A DNA stretch of 44,486 bases from Firmicutes bacterium HGW-Firmicutes-12 (GCA_002841595.1 PHAD01000005.1:1-44486), one strand, 5' to 3'; numbered from the stretch's first letter, positions 19,416-30,571 are shown. A program made the numbers and translations. The notes: generated by a model from the letters alone, not told the origin.

Positions 19416-20511
19416 CAAGCATACCATTATCAATATCGGCTTTTATAGCGGATTGGGAATCAAAGCTGTAAATGCACTGGTGGAATTTATTGGCGGCTTT
19501 CTTATGATTGTGCTAAGTCACGAATGGCTTAATCGAGTTATAAGGCTTATAGCAATTCCTGAGCTGATAGAAGATCCGAATGACTTTATAATGAATCACC
19601 TTATAATACTAGGGCAAAATCTTTCAATCAGCTCACAGCTTGTCCTGAACTCCGTGTCCTTCAGTGATGGAAAGCGGTATTACGACAACAACGCCACCTA
19701 CGCCCTCATGCGTCAAGTCTCCGATCGGCTGTGCCGGGAATACTCTCTGTCCGTCATCGAGAACCCAAAGCGGGGAAAATCCAAGCACTACGCCGAGTGG
19801 AAGGACGAACAGGAAGGCAAGCCCACCTGGCGGGGGCTCGTCCGTGAGGATGTGGATAAAGCGGTTGCTGCGTCCATGACCTTCACGCAGTTTATCGCTG
19901 TTCTCCGCGAACAGGGCTATGAAGTCAAAACTGGCGTGAAATACATAGCAGTGCGACCTCCGGGCAAGGAGCGTTTTGTCCGCCTGAAAACGTTAGGTGA
20001 CGCTTATATCGAAGAAGCCATCAAGCAACGCATCCTGCAAAACCACACACCCAAACGGCCGGAAGTCCTGGCGGAGCCCAAGCGGAAACGCCCCGTCAAA
20101 GGTGGATATAATCCCAAAAAGGTAAGAAAGCTCACCGGCCTGCAGGCGTTATACTTTCACTACCTCTATAGAATGGGTATTTTACCAAAACATCGTGCGT
20201 CCAATAAACGGACGCATTTTTTATTGCGTGAGGACATCCGACATATGGAGGAAATCAATTCCCAAACCCGGTTGCTCTGCAAGCACCGGATTGAAAGCAA
20301 AGAGCAGCTTTTCATATATCAGTCAACCGTGGAACAGGAAATGAGCGCCCTGTACGCCGACCGCAAAGCCCTTTACAACAAAATACGCTGGTGCAAGGAC
20401 GATGAACAGACTGCGGCATATAAGGAACAGATTGCCGGTCTTTCAAAGAAGCTGTCCCTGCTTCGCAAGAAGGTGAAGCTCTGTACGGGCATCATCGTTC
20501 CGGGGAGATGA
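19399..20511 (+). pseudogene. Chimeric ORF: DUF2127-like membrane protein N-terminus fused in frame to MobA/MobL-type relaxase C-terminal part
   Basis: Residues to about 19640: LIAIPELIEDPNDFIMNHLIILGQNLSISSQ (DUF2127-like); after: NSVSFSDGKRYYDNNATYALMRQVSDRLCREYSLSVIENPKRGKSKHYAEWK (relaxase). Confidence 0.75.
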
Positions 20512-20571
20512 GGGATAAGATGTCCCAGATCAAGCAGGAGGAAATACAGCAAGGGAAGGAGGGAAAAAACA

Positions 20572-21371
20572 ATGAACAGCGGAGCCGAAGCAGCTGATCA
20601 AGTCGTCGGTATGAGCCTTAAAGGATCGAGGTACTAGCTAAAATCTCCGGCGAGGGTGCGAAAAACCTTGCCACCTATCTCTATGCTGTCTTAAAAGACC
20701 AGAAGAAAACCAGGGGCAAAATCCGCTTGGAGGGATTGCTGCGAAGCGGCAAGGAGTTAAAGGTTTTTGCCGTGCGCAATGAGGACCTGAACAAATTCGC
20801 CATGGAGGCCAAACGCTATGGCGTCCTGTACTGCGCCCTGCGGGACAAAAAGAGCTTGGACGGGATGTGCGACATCATGGTACGGGCCGAGGACGCATCC
20901 AAGATCAACCGCATCGTCGAGAGGTTTAAACTGGTAACTGTGGATATGGCTGGTATCAAAAGCGAAATTCAAAAATCCAGAACCGCTAAGCAGGAGGACA
21001 AAGCACCCGCCGCAAAGGAAACGCCCGCTGAAAAAGGCACGGGCGATTTTCTGGATAAAATCATGACAAAAACTGATCAGTCGGAACCAGCCGTCCCGCA
21101 AACCGATAACCCAAACCCCACGACGGCGACGACGGAGAAATCCCGTTCGTCCGAGCCTACTTACGAGCGCAGCGGGAAAGCCGCCGAGGGTACTATTGAG
21201 CCGGAACGAAAGTCTATCCGTCAGGAGTTGAAAGAAATTAAGGAGGCACAAAGTGAGCAAGCAGAACCCAAGCGCGAAGCGGTCAAGGAACAAGGTAAAT
21301 CCACAAAGCCGCCTGCCCAACTAAACAAGCCGAAAGCAAAGAACGAATTCAAAAAACCGAAAGAGAGGTAA
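20572..21371 (+). pseudogene. PcfB/DUF3801-family protein, frameshifted near 20624
   Basis: MNSGAEAADQVVGMSLKG then frame change to IEVLAKISGEGAKNLATYLYAVLKDQKKTRGKIRLEGLLRSGKELKVFAV... Confidence 0.8.
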
Positions 21372-21475
21372 AACGTTATGTACAGCTATGATAATCTTTT
21401 CCCGCAGGAAAACAACCAACCCGCGCTCCAAAGCGATGAGTGGCAGTAACCGGAAGGAAGACTGGAGATGTTGCA

Positions 21476-21667
21476 ATGAAGGAAGAAAAAAGAGTGCTTA
21501 ACCTGGACCAATATGAACATGGTGTCATGGTGAACGCCTTAAATGAATTCAGGAATGAGCTGATTGAAGAACAGCGCCCCACCGATGCCGTTGACGAGCT
21601 GCTTCTCAAAACCATTGATGCCCCGACAAAAAAACAGAAACGAAGGGACCACGATGAATCCCGTTGA
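21476..21667 (+). CDS. Small conserved conjugative-element protein
   Basis: MKEEKRVLNLDQYEHGVMVNALNEFRNELIEEQRPTDAVDELLLKTIDAPTKKQKRRDHDESR between pcfB and virD4 remnants. Confidence 0.6.
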   Translation: MKEEKRVLNLDQYEHGVMVNALNEFRNELIEEQRPTDAVDELLLKTIDAPTKKQKRRDHDESR

Positions 21668-22284
21668 AGCCGCAAGGAGTAATCTGATACTCTTTGTGGT
21701 TTTTTTAATTCCCGTAGTATGGGCAGCCTTGCTTATTGCCCCCTCATTGTCCGGGGGATTACCTCAAATACTTGTCAATCTCACGGCGGCGATGAACCAC
21801 CCCTTTGACATCCAATGGGTGGAAAATACACCCAAGTGCATCCTAATCTTCGTCGCCGCCTACGGCATGGGTATCGGGATTTACCTTTCTACCAAACTCA
21901 ATTACCGGCGGAGGGAGGAACACGGCAGTGCCCGCTGGGGCATTGCTACGGCTGTCAACAAGAAATACAGGGATAAAGACCTGCAAAAAAACAAAATTCT
22001 GACCCAGAACGTCCGCATTGGTCTGGATGGCCGGAGGCACAAGAGAAATTTGAATGTTTTGGTAGTGGGAGGCTCCGGTTCCGGCAAGACGAGGTTTTAC
22101 GCGAAGCCCAACGTCATGCAGGCCAATACTTCTTTTGTCGTCCTCGACCCCAAGGGGGAAATTTTACGGGATACGGGCAATCTGCTCAAAGGCAAGGGTT
22201 ACGAAATCAAGGTGCTGGACTTGATCAACATGCACCTTTCCCACTGTTACAACCCCTTTGCCTATCTCAAAGATGACAAGGACG
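21654..22284 (+). pseudogene. VirD4/TraG-type coupling protein, 5' part only
   Basis: EEHGSARWG, VVGGSGSGKTRFYAKPNVMQANTSFVVLDPKGEILRDTG; stops at junction with IS110 fragment. Confidence 0.85.
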
Positions 22285-22505
22285 TGAAGTGGCTTCCATT
22301 CCAACGCGGACAAGATCCGTCTGGTGTTTATCAGCAGACTGCAGCAGACGCTGCAACAACGTTTCAGCTCCGGTTAAATCGTTGGGAATAGAGAAGGAAG
22401 CCAGAGCATCACCGCTATCATTCATGAACTGTACAGAATGAGAACGGAGGCTCACGTCAATTCCTACCATAAGATTTGCCATATCCACACCTCCCTTCAA
22501 AAAAA
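22285..22505 (-). mobile_element. IS110-family transposase N-terminal fragment
   Basis: Minus-strand MANLMVGIDVSLRSHSVQFMNDSGDALASFSIPNDLTGAETLLQRLLQSADKHQTDLVRVGMEATS, then truncated. Confidence 0.8.
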
Positions 22506-22534
22506 TAATCAAATACTTCTCAGACCTGGGTGAC

Positions 22535-22948
22535 ATGGAAAGATATTGCCTGACACTCGGCATTATGCTCTCTCCTGAGGCTTATCTTTTCCCCGGTTCC
22601 AAACCAAGTTGTCCCTTTACGAAAAGGCAGATGGAAAGCTGGTTTGCAGAACTTTTAAGGCTTGCAAATGTCGATCAAAGGGAGAAGGAGCCAGGTGAGC
22701 GAGGGGCGTCCTTACATTGCTTCCGTCATGTTTTTGTATTAAAATCCATGCAGCAGTTGGAAGCAGCGGGCCACCCCGTTGACATGAACGACCTGCTTCT
22801 GCCGACCTATCTGGGTCATGAATGTCTGCTCGATACAGACAAGTACATGAGGTTTTCCGGCGCGCAGATTCCGGAGTCACTGGATGCATTTGAAGCATTT
22901 ACCGAAGGGCTGATTCCTAAAGTGGAGGTGCCGTATGAAGATGAATAA
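22535..22948 (+). pseudogene. Tyrosine recombinase C-terminal part, truncated at 5' end
   Basis: AYLFPGSKPSCPFTKRQMESWFAELL...LHCFRHVFVLKSMQQLEAAG...LLPTYLGHECLLDTDKYMRFSG. Confidence 0.75.
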
Positions 22949-23981
22949 GGCAGAATTTGAGTTTCTTTCCCTGCTTGGGAAATTCTTTACAGACTACCTC
23001 CCGATTTCTGTAAATGCCAGCCCGAACACCATTGAATCCTACAAATGCGCGTTCAGGCTCCCGTTTCACTATCTGAGAGATGTGGCTGAGATAGATACCG
23101 GTCGAATTACCTTTGAAATGCTAAATTTTGATTTGCTCACAAATTTCTTTAATTGGTTGGTAACCGATCGAAAGAACAGCAGGACAACAACGAAGCAGCG
23201 GATGGGGGCTTTGTCTTCTTTTGCTGAATACGCGCATAATCGAAATCTGGAAGCCGGTTATATCTTCAGGAACAGCTTGGAAGCAATCTCCAAGAAATCG
23301 TTCAGGCGGGTAAGAGGAAAACAACGATGTGCTTTCACTCGTCAAGAATTGGAAGTTTTCTTTTCCTTGCCAGATTCATCCGATAAAATCGGGTGGCGAG
23401 ATCTTGTACTCCTAGTTGTGATGTATGCCAGTGGCGCAAGAGCACAGGAAATCTGCGATCTCACTGTGAAAGACATTGCACATGACAAGAACGGAAATGC
23501 AATTTTGACACTTATGGGCAAAGGCGAGAAACAGCGACGTGTGAAGATTACAGCCGATGCTACCGAACTATTGAACAAATATATTACCTACAGAAAAATT
23601 GCCGATCAGCCAAACCGCCATGTATTTTCCAGTCAAAGAAACGAGCAGATATCTGTAGCCTGCATTGAGGAAATCTTTGCAAAGTACGAAAAAATGGCTA
23701 AGGACGCACATCCGGACAAATGCTGCTCCGGACGTTACACTCCGCATGTCATGCGTCATACGACCGCCACCCATCTGATCGAAGCCGGTGTTTCGCTTGC
23801 CGTCGTTAAGAACATTCTCGGTCACGCTTCGATTCAGACAACACAGATCTATGTGGAAATTACCCAGCAGACCGTTGATCAATCAATGAGAGAATGGAGT
23901 ACAAAATGGTTTCCTAAAGATGGCATTAAACAGGAAATGCTGCCGAAAATTCAAAATTCATTACCTGAATTTTTGCAGTAA
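22935..23981 (+). CDS. Tyrosine site-specific recombinase, apparently complete
   Basis: YASGARAQEICDLTVKDI, HVMRHTTATHLIEAGVSLAVVKNILGHASIQTTQIYVEIT; overlaps upstream recombinase stop. Confidence 0.92.
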   Translation: MKMNKAEFEFLSLLGKFFTDYLPISVNASPNTIESYKCAFRLPFHYLRDVAEIDTGRITFEMLNFDLLTNFFNWLVTDRKNSRTTTKQRMGALSSFAEYAHNRNLEAGYIFRNSLEAISKKSFRRVRGKQRCAFTRQELEVFFSLPDSSDKIGWRDLVLLVVMYASGARAQEICDLTVKDIAHDKNGNAILTLMGKGEKQRRVKITADATELLNKYITYRKIADQPNRHVFSSQRNEQISVACIEEIFAKYEKMAKDAHPDKCCSGRYTPHVMRHTTATHLIEAGVSLAVVKNILGHASIQTTQIYVEITQQTVDQSMREWSTKWFPKDGIKQEMLPKIQNSLPEFLQ

Positions 23982-24113
23982 CACATGCTCATGTTATTTA
24001 AGAAGAAAGTGAGTAAAGCCACGACATATGGGGCTTTACATGATCTTTTCGAATAACGGATTTCCTCTAATAAACCAAACCTGGCGAACAGGGACAAGGC
24101 TGAAACAAGCTCC

Positions 24114-24159
24114 CAATAACAAACGGCTGGCCGTGTTTTTGGTCAGCCGTTTGTTATTG
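24114..24159. repeat. 19-bp inverted repeat (one G:U), 8-nt loop
   Basis: CAATAACAAACGGCTGGCC-gtgttttt-GGTCAGCCGTTTGTTATTG. Confidence 0.85.
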
Positions 24160-24187
24160 AGGGTAGTCGGCTCTCCGCTCATACGCG

Positions 24188-25522
24188 GTGCTATCCCGAA
24201 AGGAGGTGCGCACATTGAAAGAAATCAAAACCAAGCCCACCATCAAGGACATTAAGGTGCTTGAGAAAGCGGTAGACGTTTCCTACAGGGCAAAAAACAC
24301 CTTTATCCGCACCAAGGAGCAGGCCGAACAGATGCAGCGGACGGATCATGGAAACTATGTGGAGTATGCCGAAGATAAAATCAGGGGAAGTACGAAAACC
24401 ATTGCCCGCGAAACCGGTCATGTCGTGGGGCGGCAGGGCAAAAAGACGGCTTATGCGCAGGTAAAACAAGTGATACGGAGAAAAGCCGCGCCGGACAAAG
24501 CGAGGGAAAGGGTGATGCGAAAATACACCCTGCCAAATGAGTCGGCGATACAGCGGTTCGCTCAAAGCAGGGCAAAGGCGAGGCTTTCTCAAATGAAGGC
24601 TGCAGAAATCAAAATCGTACAGGCCACTTATAAACCGGCTGAAAAAACAGCATGGAGCATCACTCTGCCAAACGTAAGCGGTGCAGGTCCCACCGTAAAG
24701 CAGTCTGTCCGCTCCGGTAATAAAACTATAAAAGGACCGATAAAAATGGCCCAGAAATCGATCAAGATTGCCGAGCGTAGCGCTAAGGCCGGTATCAAGA
24801 CTTCCCGGGCTACGGACAAAACCGCGCGGGCTGCGCAAAAGGCGGCAGAGGCAGCACGGGTGGGAGCTAAAGCTGCTACTGTTTCTGCAAAGACGGCAGT
24901 AAAGGCAATGGTTGCATCAATCAAAGCGATTATTGCGGCGGTTAACGGACTGATTGCCTTGCTTACAGTGGGCGGATGGATGGTAATTACTATTATCCTT
25001 GTCATATGGCTTGCGGGACTTTTGTCGGGTTCTGCTTTTGGGGTTTTATTCTCCAATGAAATCTACGATGTGAATTCACCAATTATGACTGAGATTGTCA
25101 GCCAGGTTAATGAAGAATTTGCGGCGGAAATTGAGCGGATACAGAACGAGAATCCTCATGACACGGTAGAAATGTCCAATAACGGAAGCAGCACCATCGT
25201 CGGTAACTGGCGGGATATCCTGGCGGTCTATGCAGTCAAGGGGGCTGCCAATCCGGATAACGGAATGGAAGTTGTCACCCTGGACGAAGCAAAGGTGGGA
25301 ATCCTGAAGGAAGTCCTTTGGGATATGAACAAAATCGACTATTGGCTGGAAACGATTGAGCATGAGGAATCTGCAACTACCATTCTGCATATCAACGTGA
25401 CTTCTAAATCCCATACGGATATGATTGCCGAGTACGGCTTCAATGCGCAGCAGGTGAAAATGCTGAATGGGTTAATGCAGGAGGAATATCAACAGTTATT
25501 TATGCAGCTTATCAGCAGTTAG
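24188..25522 (+). pseudogene. CD1108-like conjugative-element membrane protein, lacking expected C-terminal NlpC/P60-type hydrolase
   Basis: Lys/Ala-rich N-terminus, central TM, VIWLAGLLSGSAFGVLFSNE; ends at QQLFMQLISS*. Confidence 0.65.
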
Positions 25523-25634
25523 GCTGATATTTCCCTGTCTCCATAAGGAATAGGCAATCTCGGCCTATGTTGTAAAACTTCTGAAAAGAAACAAAATAGT
25601 AAAAGACTAAATCATATGAGAGGTGGAGGAAAGG

Positions 25635-25871
25635 ATGAATTTAGATAAATTAAAGGAGAAGGAATATATAAAGTGCGTGGGTTTGCTGGCCGAGTTGCTT
25701 GCCTTGGATGCGGATGCAAAAGAAGAAATTCATAAATGCTTTCAAAATATGGGGATTAAGAATTTTTTTCTGCATCTTGAATCGGTGGACTTATCCCCGG
25801 AGATTTCCGAGAGGCTGAAAAGTATAAAATGCATCATTGAAATATTTGATGAAGAAGGGGGGCAGGCATAG
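25635..25871 (+). CDS. Small conserved hypothetical protein next to JAB/RadC gene
   Basis: RBS GAGGTGGAGGAAAGG; MNLDKLKEKEYIKCVGLLAELLALDADAKEEIHKCFQNMG. Confidence 0.6.
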   Translation: MNLDKLKEKEYIKCVGLLAELLALDADAKEEIHKCFQNMGIKNFFLHLESVDLSPEISERLKSIKCIIEIFDEEGGQA

Positions 25872-26504
25872 ATGAAACGAGACATGCAGCATACCGAGAA
25901 ATTTCTAAAAGGTTTGACCTCTTTAACGGGCCTGCCATACAAAAAAGTCCTGCAATACGTAAAAGGAAATAACCCCTTTAACATCTTAGAGCATCCACGT
26001 GTTTTGGAACCAAATGAAAAACAGCTTGAAAAGATAGGGCTGCTAAATGAGTTTATTGCCTCTTACAACGTTTTGAAAATTTATGAGAGCAATGAGAAAA
26101 TCAAGTTCAGTTCATCAACCGTAGTAGGGACATATTTTTTAGCTCTTCTAGGTGGGATGAAGGACAAAGAAAGGTTTATGGTTGCTTTTTTAGATAGCGG
26201 AAATAACGTAATAGAGATAAAAACCATGTCGGAGGGGACTATTGGACAGGCAGCGGTTTATCCAAGAGAGCTATTAAAATATGCCTTAGCTTGTGATTGT
26301 AAATCAATGATTTTATCTCATAACCATCCTGGCGGTTCTAAAAATTCTTCACTGGAAGATAGAGCATTGACACAAAGAATTGTTGATATTTTTCATCCTT
26401 TGGAGATTAAAGTTCTCGACCACATTATCGTTAGTGGCAATAGCTATTCTTCTATGGCGGAAAGAGGAGAAATTCCTCAAGAGTGCAAAAGTACAGCGAA
26501 TTAA
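25872..26504 (+). CDS. JAB/RadC-like protein
   Basis: SHNHPGGSKNSSLEDRALTQRIVDIFHPLEIKVLDHIIVSG. Confidence 0.9.
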   Translation: MKRDMQHTEKFLKGLTSLTGLPYKKVLQYVKGNNPFNILEHPRVLEPNEKQLEKIGLLNEFIASYNVLKIYESNEKIKFSSSTVVGTYFLALLGGMKDKERFMVAFLDSGNNVIEIKTMSEGTIGQAAVYPRELLKYALACDCKSMILSHNHPGGSKNSSLEDRALTQRIVDIFHPLEIKVLDHIIVSGNSYSSMAERGEIPQECKSTAN

Positions 26505-26584
26505 GAAGTGATTGCATTTGGTCCAATACCTGTTGAAGAACGAAGAAATAGGTATCAATATACACGCTAATTTAAATATATAGT

Positions 26585-26854
26585 CTAGGATTCACACCTT
26601 TCCTTGGGGAATGCTTTCATTCTTTTTGAATAACCTAGGCAGTGGTCTAATTTCGCTTCTAAGAGTTCCTGGAGGGTATCCGCAAATAGATTCTGAACTG
26701 CGTGTTGGGCATCCTCCGCACTAACAATATTATTCTGCTTAATAAACTCTCGCATTACTTCTCGGGTAAAGAGAGATTTCCTTTTTTCATCCTTCTTTGT
26801 CATTTGTACAACCTGCCTTTCCATTTTATTTTGTTTCGGAAAAGACAGAAGCAC
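26585..26854 (-). mobile_element. IS256-family transposase N-terminal fragment
   Basis: MREFIKQNNIVSAEDAQHAVQNLFADTLQELLEAKLDHCLGYSK then lost. Confidence 0.75.
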
Positions 26855-26935
26855 AATTTATTTTATACACTCTCTAAATCTATTAGATCAAAAAACGTCG
26901 TTTTCATGCCTTATAGTCTGAAACGATGTTTGTCT

Positions 26936-26963
26936 ACGGTTTGATCTGGCATGATCAAACCGT
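26936..26963 (+). terminator. Terminator-like hairpin
   Basis: ACGGTTTGATC-tggcat-GATCAAACCGT followed by TTATTCTTT. Confidence 0.6.
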
Positions 26964-27505
26964 TTATTCTTTATTATTAATCTCTTGCATTATAATTTTG
27001 TCTAGTGCTTGACTAAGCGTAACAACTTTTTTGCAGCATAAACTATTATGACACTATATACAACGTTCAATTTTTTACAAATTTCTCCTTCGACCAGGCT
27101 GCGTATTTTCACTACTTGTCCTCCATGGCCCTGGCTGTGTTAAAGGACGAAAAGTAGTTTCATAAAATTAAATCAGAGAGGTAAAAGAGTTACATATCTA
27201 TAGCAAGAGATTTACATCTCAGCTTGTGTGGGGTTACATTTAAGATTATAGTCTACTAAAATATAGTAGGTATAAAATTCAAACAAAATACACCCGATTT
27301 TGACACATAAACTACATAACTCTGTAAAATTAAGTTGCACATTCTTAATACTTTTTAAATATAATGTAATACAAAGAATAAAGTTGAAATTATTCTTTGT
27401 GAAAAAACTTATGCACCAGTGCTATGTGTCCTCCATCATAGCTGGGTGGATATCAAGGATGTTCTGCCGGGCAGCAAGGACGTTCTTGAGGGCGATTTGG
27501 CGATT

Positions 27506-27566
27506 TAGGATATAAAGAAAGAAACCTGTTGTCTGACCGACAACAGGTTTCTTTCTTTATATCCTA
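27506..27566. repeat. 28-bp perfect inverted repeat, 5-nt loop
   Basis: TAGGATATAAAGAAAGAAACCTGTTGTC-TGACC-GACAACAGGTTTCTTTCTTTATATCCTA. Confidence 0.95.
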
Positions 27567-27751
27567 CGATATGTTTTGTCAGTATTAAGCTGTTACAAAA
27601 TTATTATGGAAATACTAAACTTGCGATGAGAATCGCTGGAAAAAGTATGAAACGAAATGTAAAGGATACTGATTGGAGCAGTATCATATTAGTTGAATGA
27701 GAAAACTCGTAAATCTGGAAATAATAACCATCAAGGAAGGAAGGAATCCAG

Positions 27752-28039
27752 ATGCGAGATTATGACAAAGACTTCAAAGAAGAAGCCATTAAAATGTCCT
27801 ACGAAATAGGACCCACAAAAACCTCTGCACAATTAGGGGTGCCAGTAACAACCCTCTACACATGGCGAGGCAAAGTCAAAAAGCATGGAGCTATTGCATT
27901 TGTTGGTAGCGGACATCCCCGTGTAGACCCAAAAACAATAGAAATGAGAGCACTTGAAAAGAAAATCAAGGAACTTGAATCAGCTAATGATATTCTGAAA
28001 AAAGCGTTAGGTTTTTTCGCAGAGAGCCAAAAGAAATAG
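27752..28039 (+). mobile_element. IS3-family OrfA
   Basis: MRDYDKDFKEEAIKMSYEIGPTKTSAQLGVPVTTLYTWR HTH plus leucine-zipper-like C-terminus. Confidence 0.9.
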
Positions 28040-28641
28040 CTGCACGAGAACTTTTTAGGTTTATAAGGGTACAAAAGATAAAAGAACCAACCAAGCATAG
28101 CGTCCAAGGAATGTGTAAGGTATTAAAAGTTAGTGAAGCCGGTTATTACAAATGGCTAAACCTTTAAGGACGCCCTTATAAACATGAAGACCTTTTGGCT
28201 AAGATTCGTGAGATTCGTGCAGAAAATCCGGACTATGGACCCTATCGGATTTATCTTCATTTACAACTTTTCCAAGGCTATGCCGGAAGCTATTATCTGA
28301 TCCTGAAACTATGCAAGCAGCATAATCTCATGCTCAAGAAAAGATTTCATGCCAAAGGGGTTACCAAGGCAGATACAGCAGCCCAAGCAAGCGAAAACCT
28401 GATTCAACAGGATTTTAGCGCCTCGGCCCCCAATGAAAAATGGCTGGGTGACATCACAGAAATCCCAACAGCTGACGGTAAGCTTTATGTAGCCGCCATA
28501 TTAGACTGTTTTGACGGAAGTATAGTAGGTTTCAAAATGGCGAACCACATGAGAGCTGAACTTTGTAGCGACGCCTTCACTAGCGCAGCTAAGAAACACC
28601 AAGCTCTTGGTATGATTTTCCATAGCGATAGGGGCAGCCAG
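28036..28641 (+). pseudogene. IS3-family OrfB, 5' part, internal stop near 28163, interrupted at HSDRGSQ
   Basis: VSEAGYYKWL*; IREIRAENPDYGPYRI; NEKWLGDITEIPTADGKLYVAAILDCFDGSIVGF; HSDRGSQ then intron 5' end. Confidence 0.9.
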
Positions 28642-30569
28642 GTGCGACAAGAAGTCGCGTAATATATTGTCGAAAGACTACCCTATCCATTCGGGGTAAC
28701 TCTATCGTGACTAGCGTGGATGGTAACGTCTGGGTTAGAAAGCTCACGAGACAATGTGGAAGTTCGAGTAGCCTAAAACTGGGACAACTGCTAGAGTAAG
28801 AATGCTATGGAGAACGTAAAGTGAACCACTGTAGAAATCGTTACGCTGGAGGAAGCGAAATAGGCTGAAACGCTTCGACCAAAAGGTAAGGAGTCAAGCA
28901 AAGGCTATCTGTCAAACCAATGCGAATGGATGAAGAACTCCCGGTTAAAAGGTGGCTCCTAAGGCATTCACAATTATGTATTATGCGGAACTTGGTAAAC
29001 CCTATATGTTCCTCTCTAAAGAGGTATTTACCCGCAAGGGGATGAAATGACACAGAGGGCAGACGAAAAGGATAAAAAGCCAACGCTGATTTTGTAATGA
29101 AATCGGATAAGGGTTCAAAATTTGCCCTGACCTGAAAGGGTGCAGACTTATCCAACGGTATTTCTTGGCGGGAAAGGATAGTAAACCTATGAATTTTAGT
29201 AACTTAACGACGGATAAAACCGAGAGTCTAAAAGACACAAAATTGCTTGCCAATCAATGGGAATTCATTGATTGGTCTAAAGTCGAGCATGAGGTTAATA
29301 GGCTACAAACCCGAATTGCCAAGGCAACGGCAAATGGTGATAGAAATAAAGCTAAACGATTGCAATATCTACTCACCACTCTTTCTCAGCCAAAGCTTAC
29401 GCAGTAAGAAAAGTAACTACCAATAAAGGCAGAAACACTTCAGGTATAGACAAAAAACTATGGTCAACATCTGCATCAAAAATGAAAGCTGTACTTTCTC
29501 TTACCGACAAACACTATCGAGCAAAGCCTCTCAAGCGTGTATATATCGCAAAGAAAGGTAAAAATGAAAAACGTCCATTAGGAATACCAACCATGTATGA
29601 TAGAGCTATGCAAACATTATATTCTCTGGCACTTGAGCCCATTACGGAAACCAAAGCAGATACAATCTCTTTTGGTTTCCGTCGAGGAAGGAGCGCAAAA
29701 GATGCGTGTGAACAGATATTTTGTGTACTCGCTAGAAAATGTTCACCAACATGGATACTTGAAGGAGATATCAAAGGATGTTTTGACAACATCAATCATG
29801 AATGGTTACAGTCTAATATTCCAATGGATAAAAGCATCATGAAACAATTCCTAAAATCAGGTTTCATCTACGAAGGAAAGCTATTCCCAACAGAAACAGG
29901 TTCACCACAGGGAGGAGCTATCTCAAGTCTATACGCAAATATGACGTTAGATGGTCTCGAAAAAGTGATACAAGATAAATACCATCGAAACTCCAAAGGT
30001 AACATAGAAAACCATTATCGCGCTAAGACGAAAGTTAATATAGTTCGATATGCTGATGACTTCATCATCACAGCAAACTCAAAAGAGACTGCCGAAGAAA
30101 TTAAAGACATCATCAGCTCATTCCTCAAAACCAGAGGATTAATGTTATCAGAAGAAAAGACCACAATTACTCATATAAATGACGGTTTCGACTTTCTTGG
30201 ATGGACATTTAAAAAATTTAAAGGAAAGCTCATTGTTAAGCCTCAAAAAACTCCATCAAAAACCTGATTAGAAAATGCTCTACCATCATACTTAAAGAAG
30301 GGAAAGCAAGTACACAATCTGACTTGATACGGAGATTAAACCAAGTAATTAGAGGATGGACTAACTACCACAAACATGTTGTGGCAAGCCAAGCCTTCTC
30401 ATATGTCAACAATACACTTTATCTCCTACTGCATCTATGGGCTAAACACCGCCACCCCAACAAGAACAAATGGTGGCGGTTAAACAGATATTGGCATGCA
30501 AAAGATGGGAAACCGTGGATGTTTATGACTGATGACTATACTCTCATCAGTTCAAAACCGAAACCCTGA
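28642..30569 (+). mobile_element. Group II intron remnant (GUGCGAC 5' end, no recognisable domain V/VI)
   Basis: GTGCGAC directly after the CAG codon of HSDRGSQ, ~550 nt noncoding leader, then RT ORF pieces; 3' end replaced by IS3 OrfB tail. Confidence 0.85.
29190..30569 (+). pseudogene. Group II intron-encoded reverse transcriptase/maturase, two frame disruptions
   Basis: QWEFIDWSKVEHEVNRLQTRIAKA; KRPLGIPTMYDRAMQ; FRRGRSAKDACEQ; GSPQGGAISS; VRYADDFIIT; RRLNQVIRGWTNYHKHV in successive frames. Confidence 0.9.
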
Positions 30570-30571
30570 GG

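Noticed and set aside
20757-21320. 187-aa minus-strand ORF
   Set aside because: Antisense shadow of the GC-rich PcfB-like coding sequence, low-complexity Leu/Phe-rich translation
22267-22391. C-terminal extension KWLPFQRGQDPSGVYQQTAADAATTFQLRLNRWE on VirD4
   Set aside because: It is the reverse complement of the IS110 transposase fragment, not native coupling-protein sequence
24191-24838. 215-aa minus-strand ORF
   Set aside because: Antisense shadow of the CD1108-like gene
25872-26504. JAB/RadC protein as a novel anti-phage effector
   Set aside because: RadC-like proteins are common passengers of conjugative elements and islands; nothing here suggests a defence operon
28642-30569. Reverse transcriptase as part of a retron, DGR or defence system
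   Set aside because: GUGCGAC 5' end, leader length, RT/maturase motifs and insertion in an IS all fit a group II intron; no template/variable repeats seen
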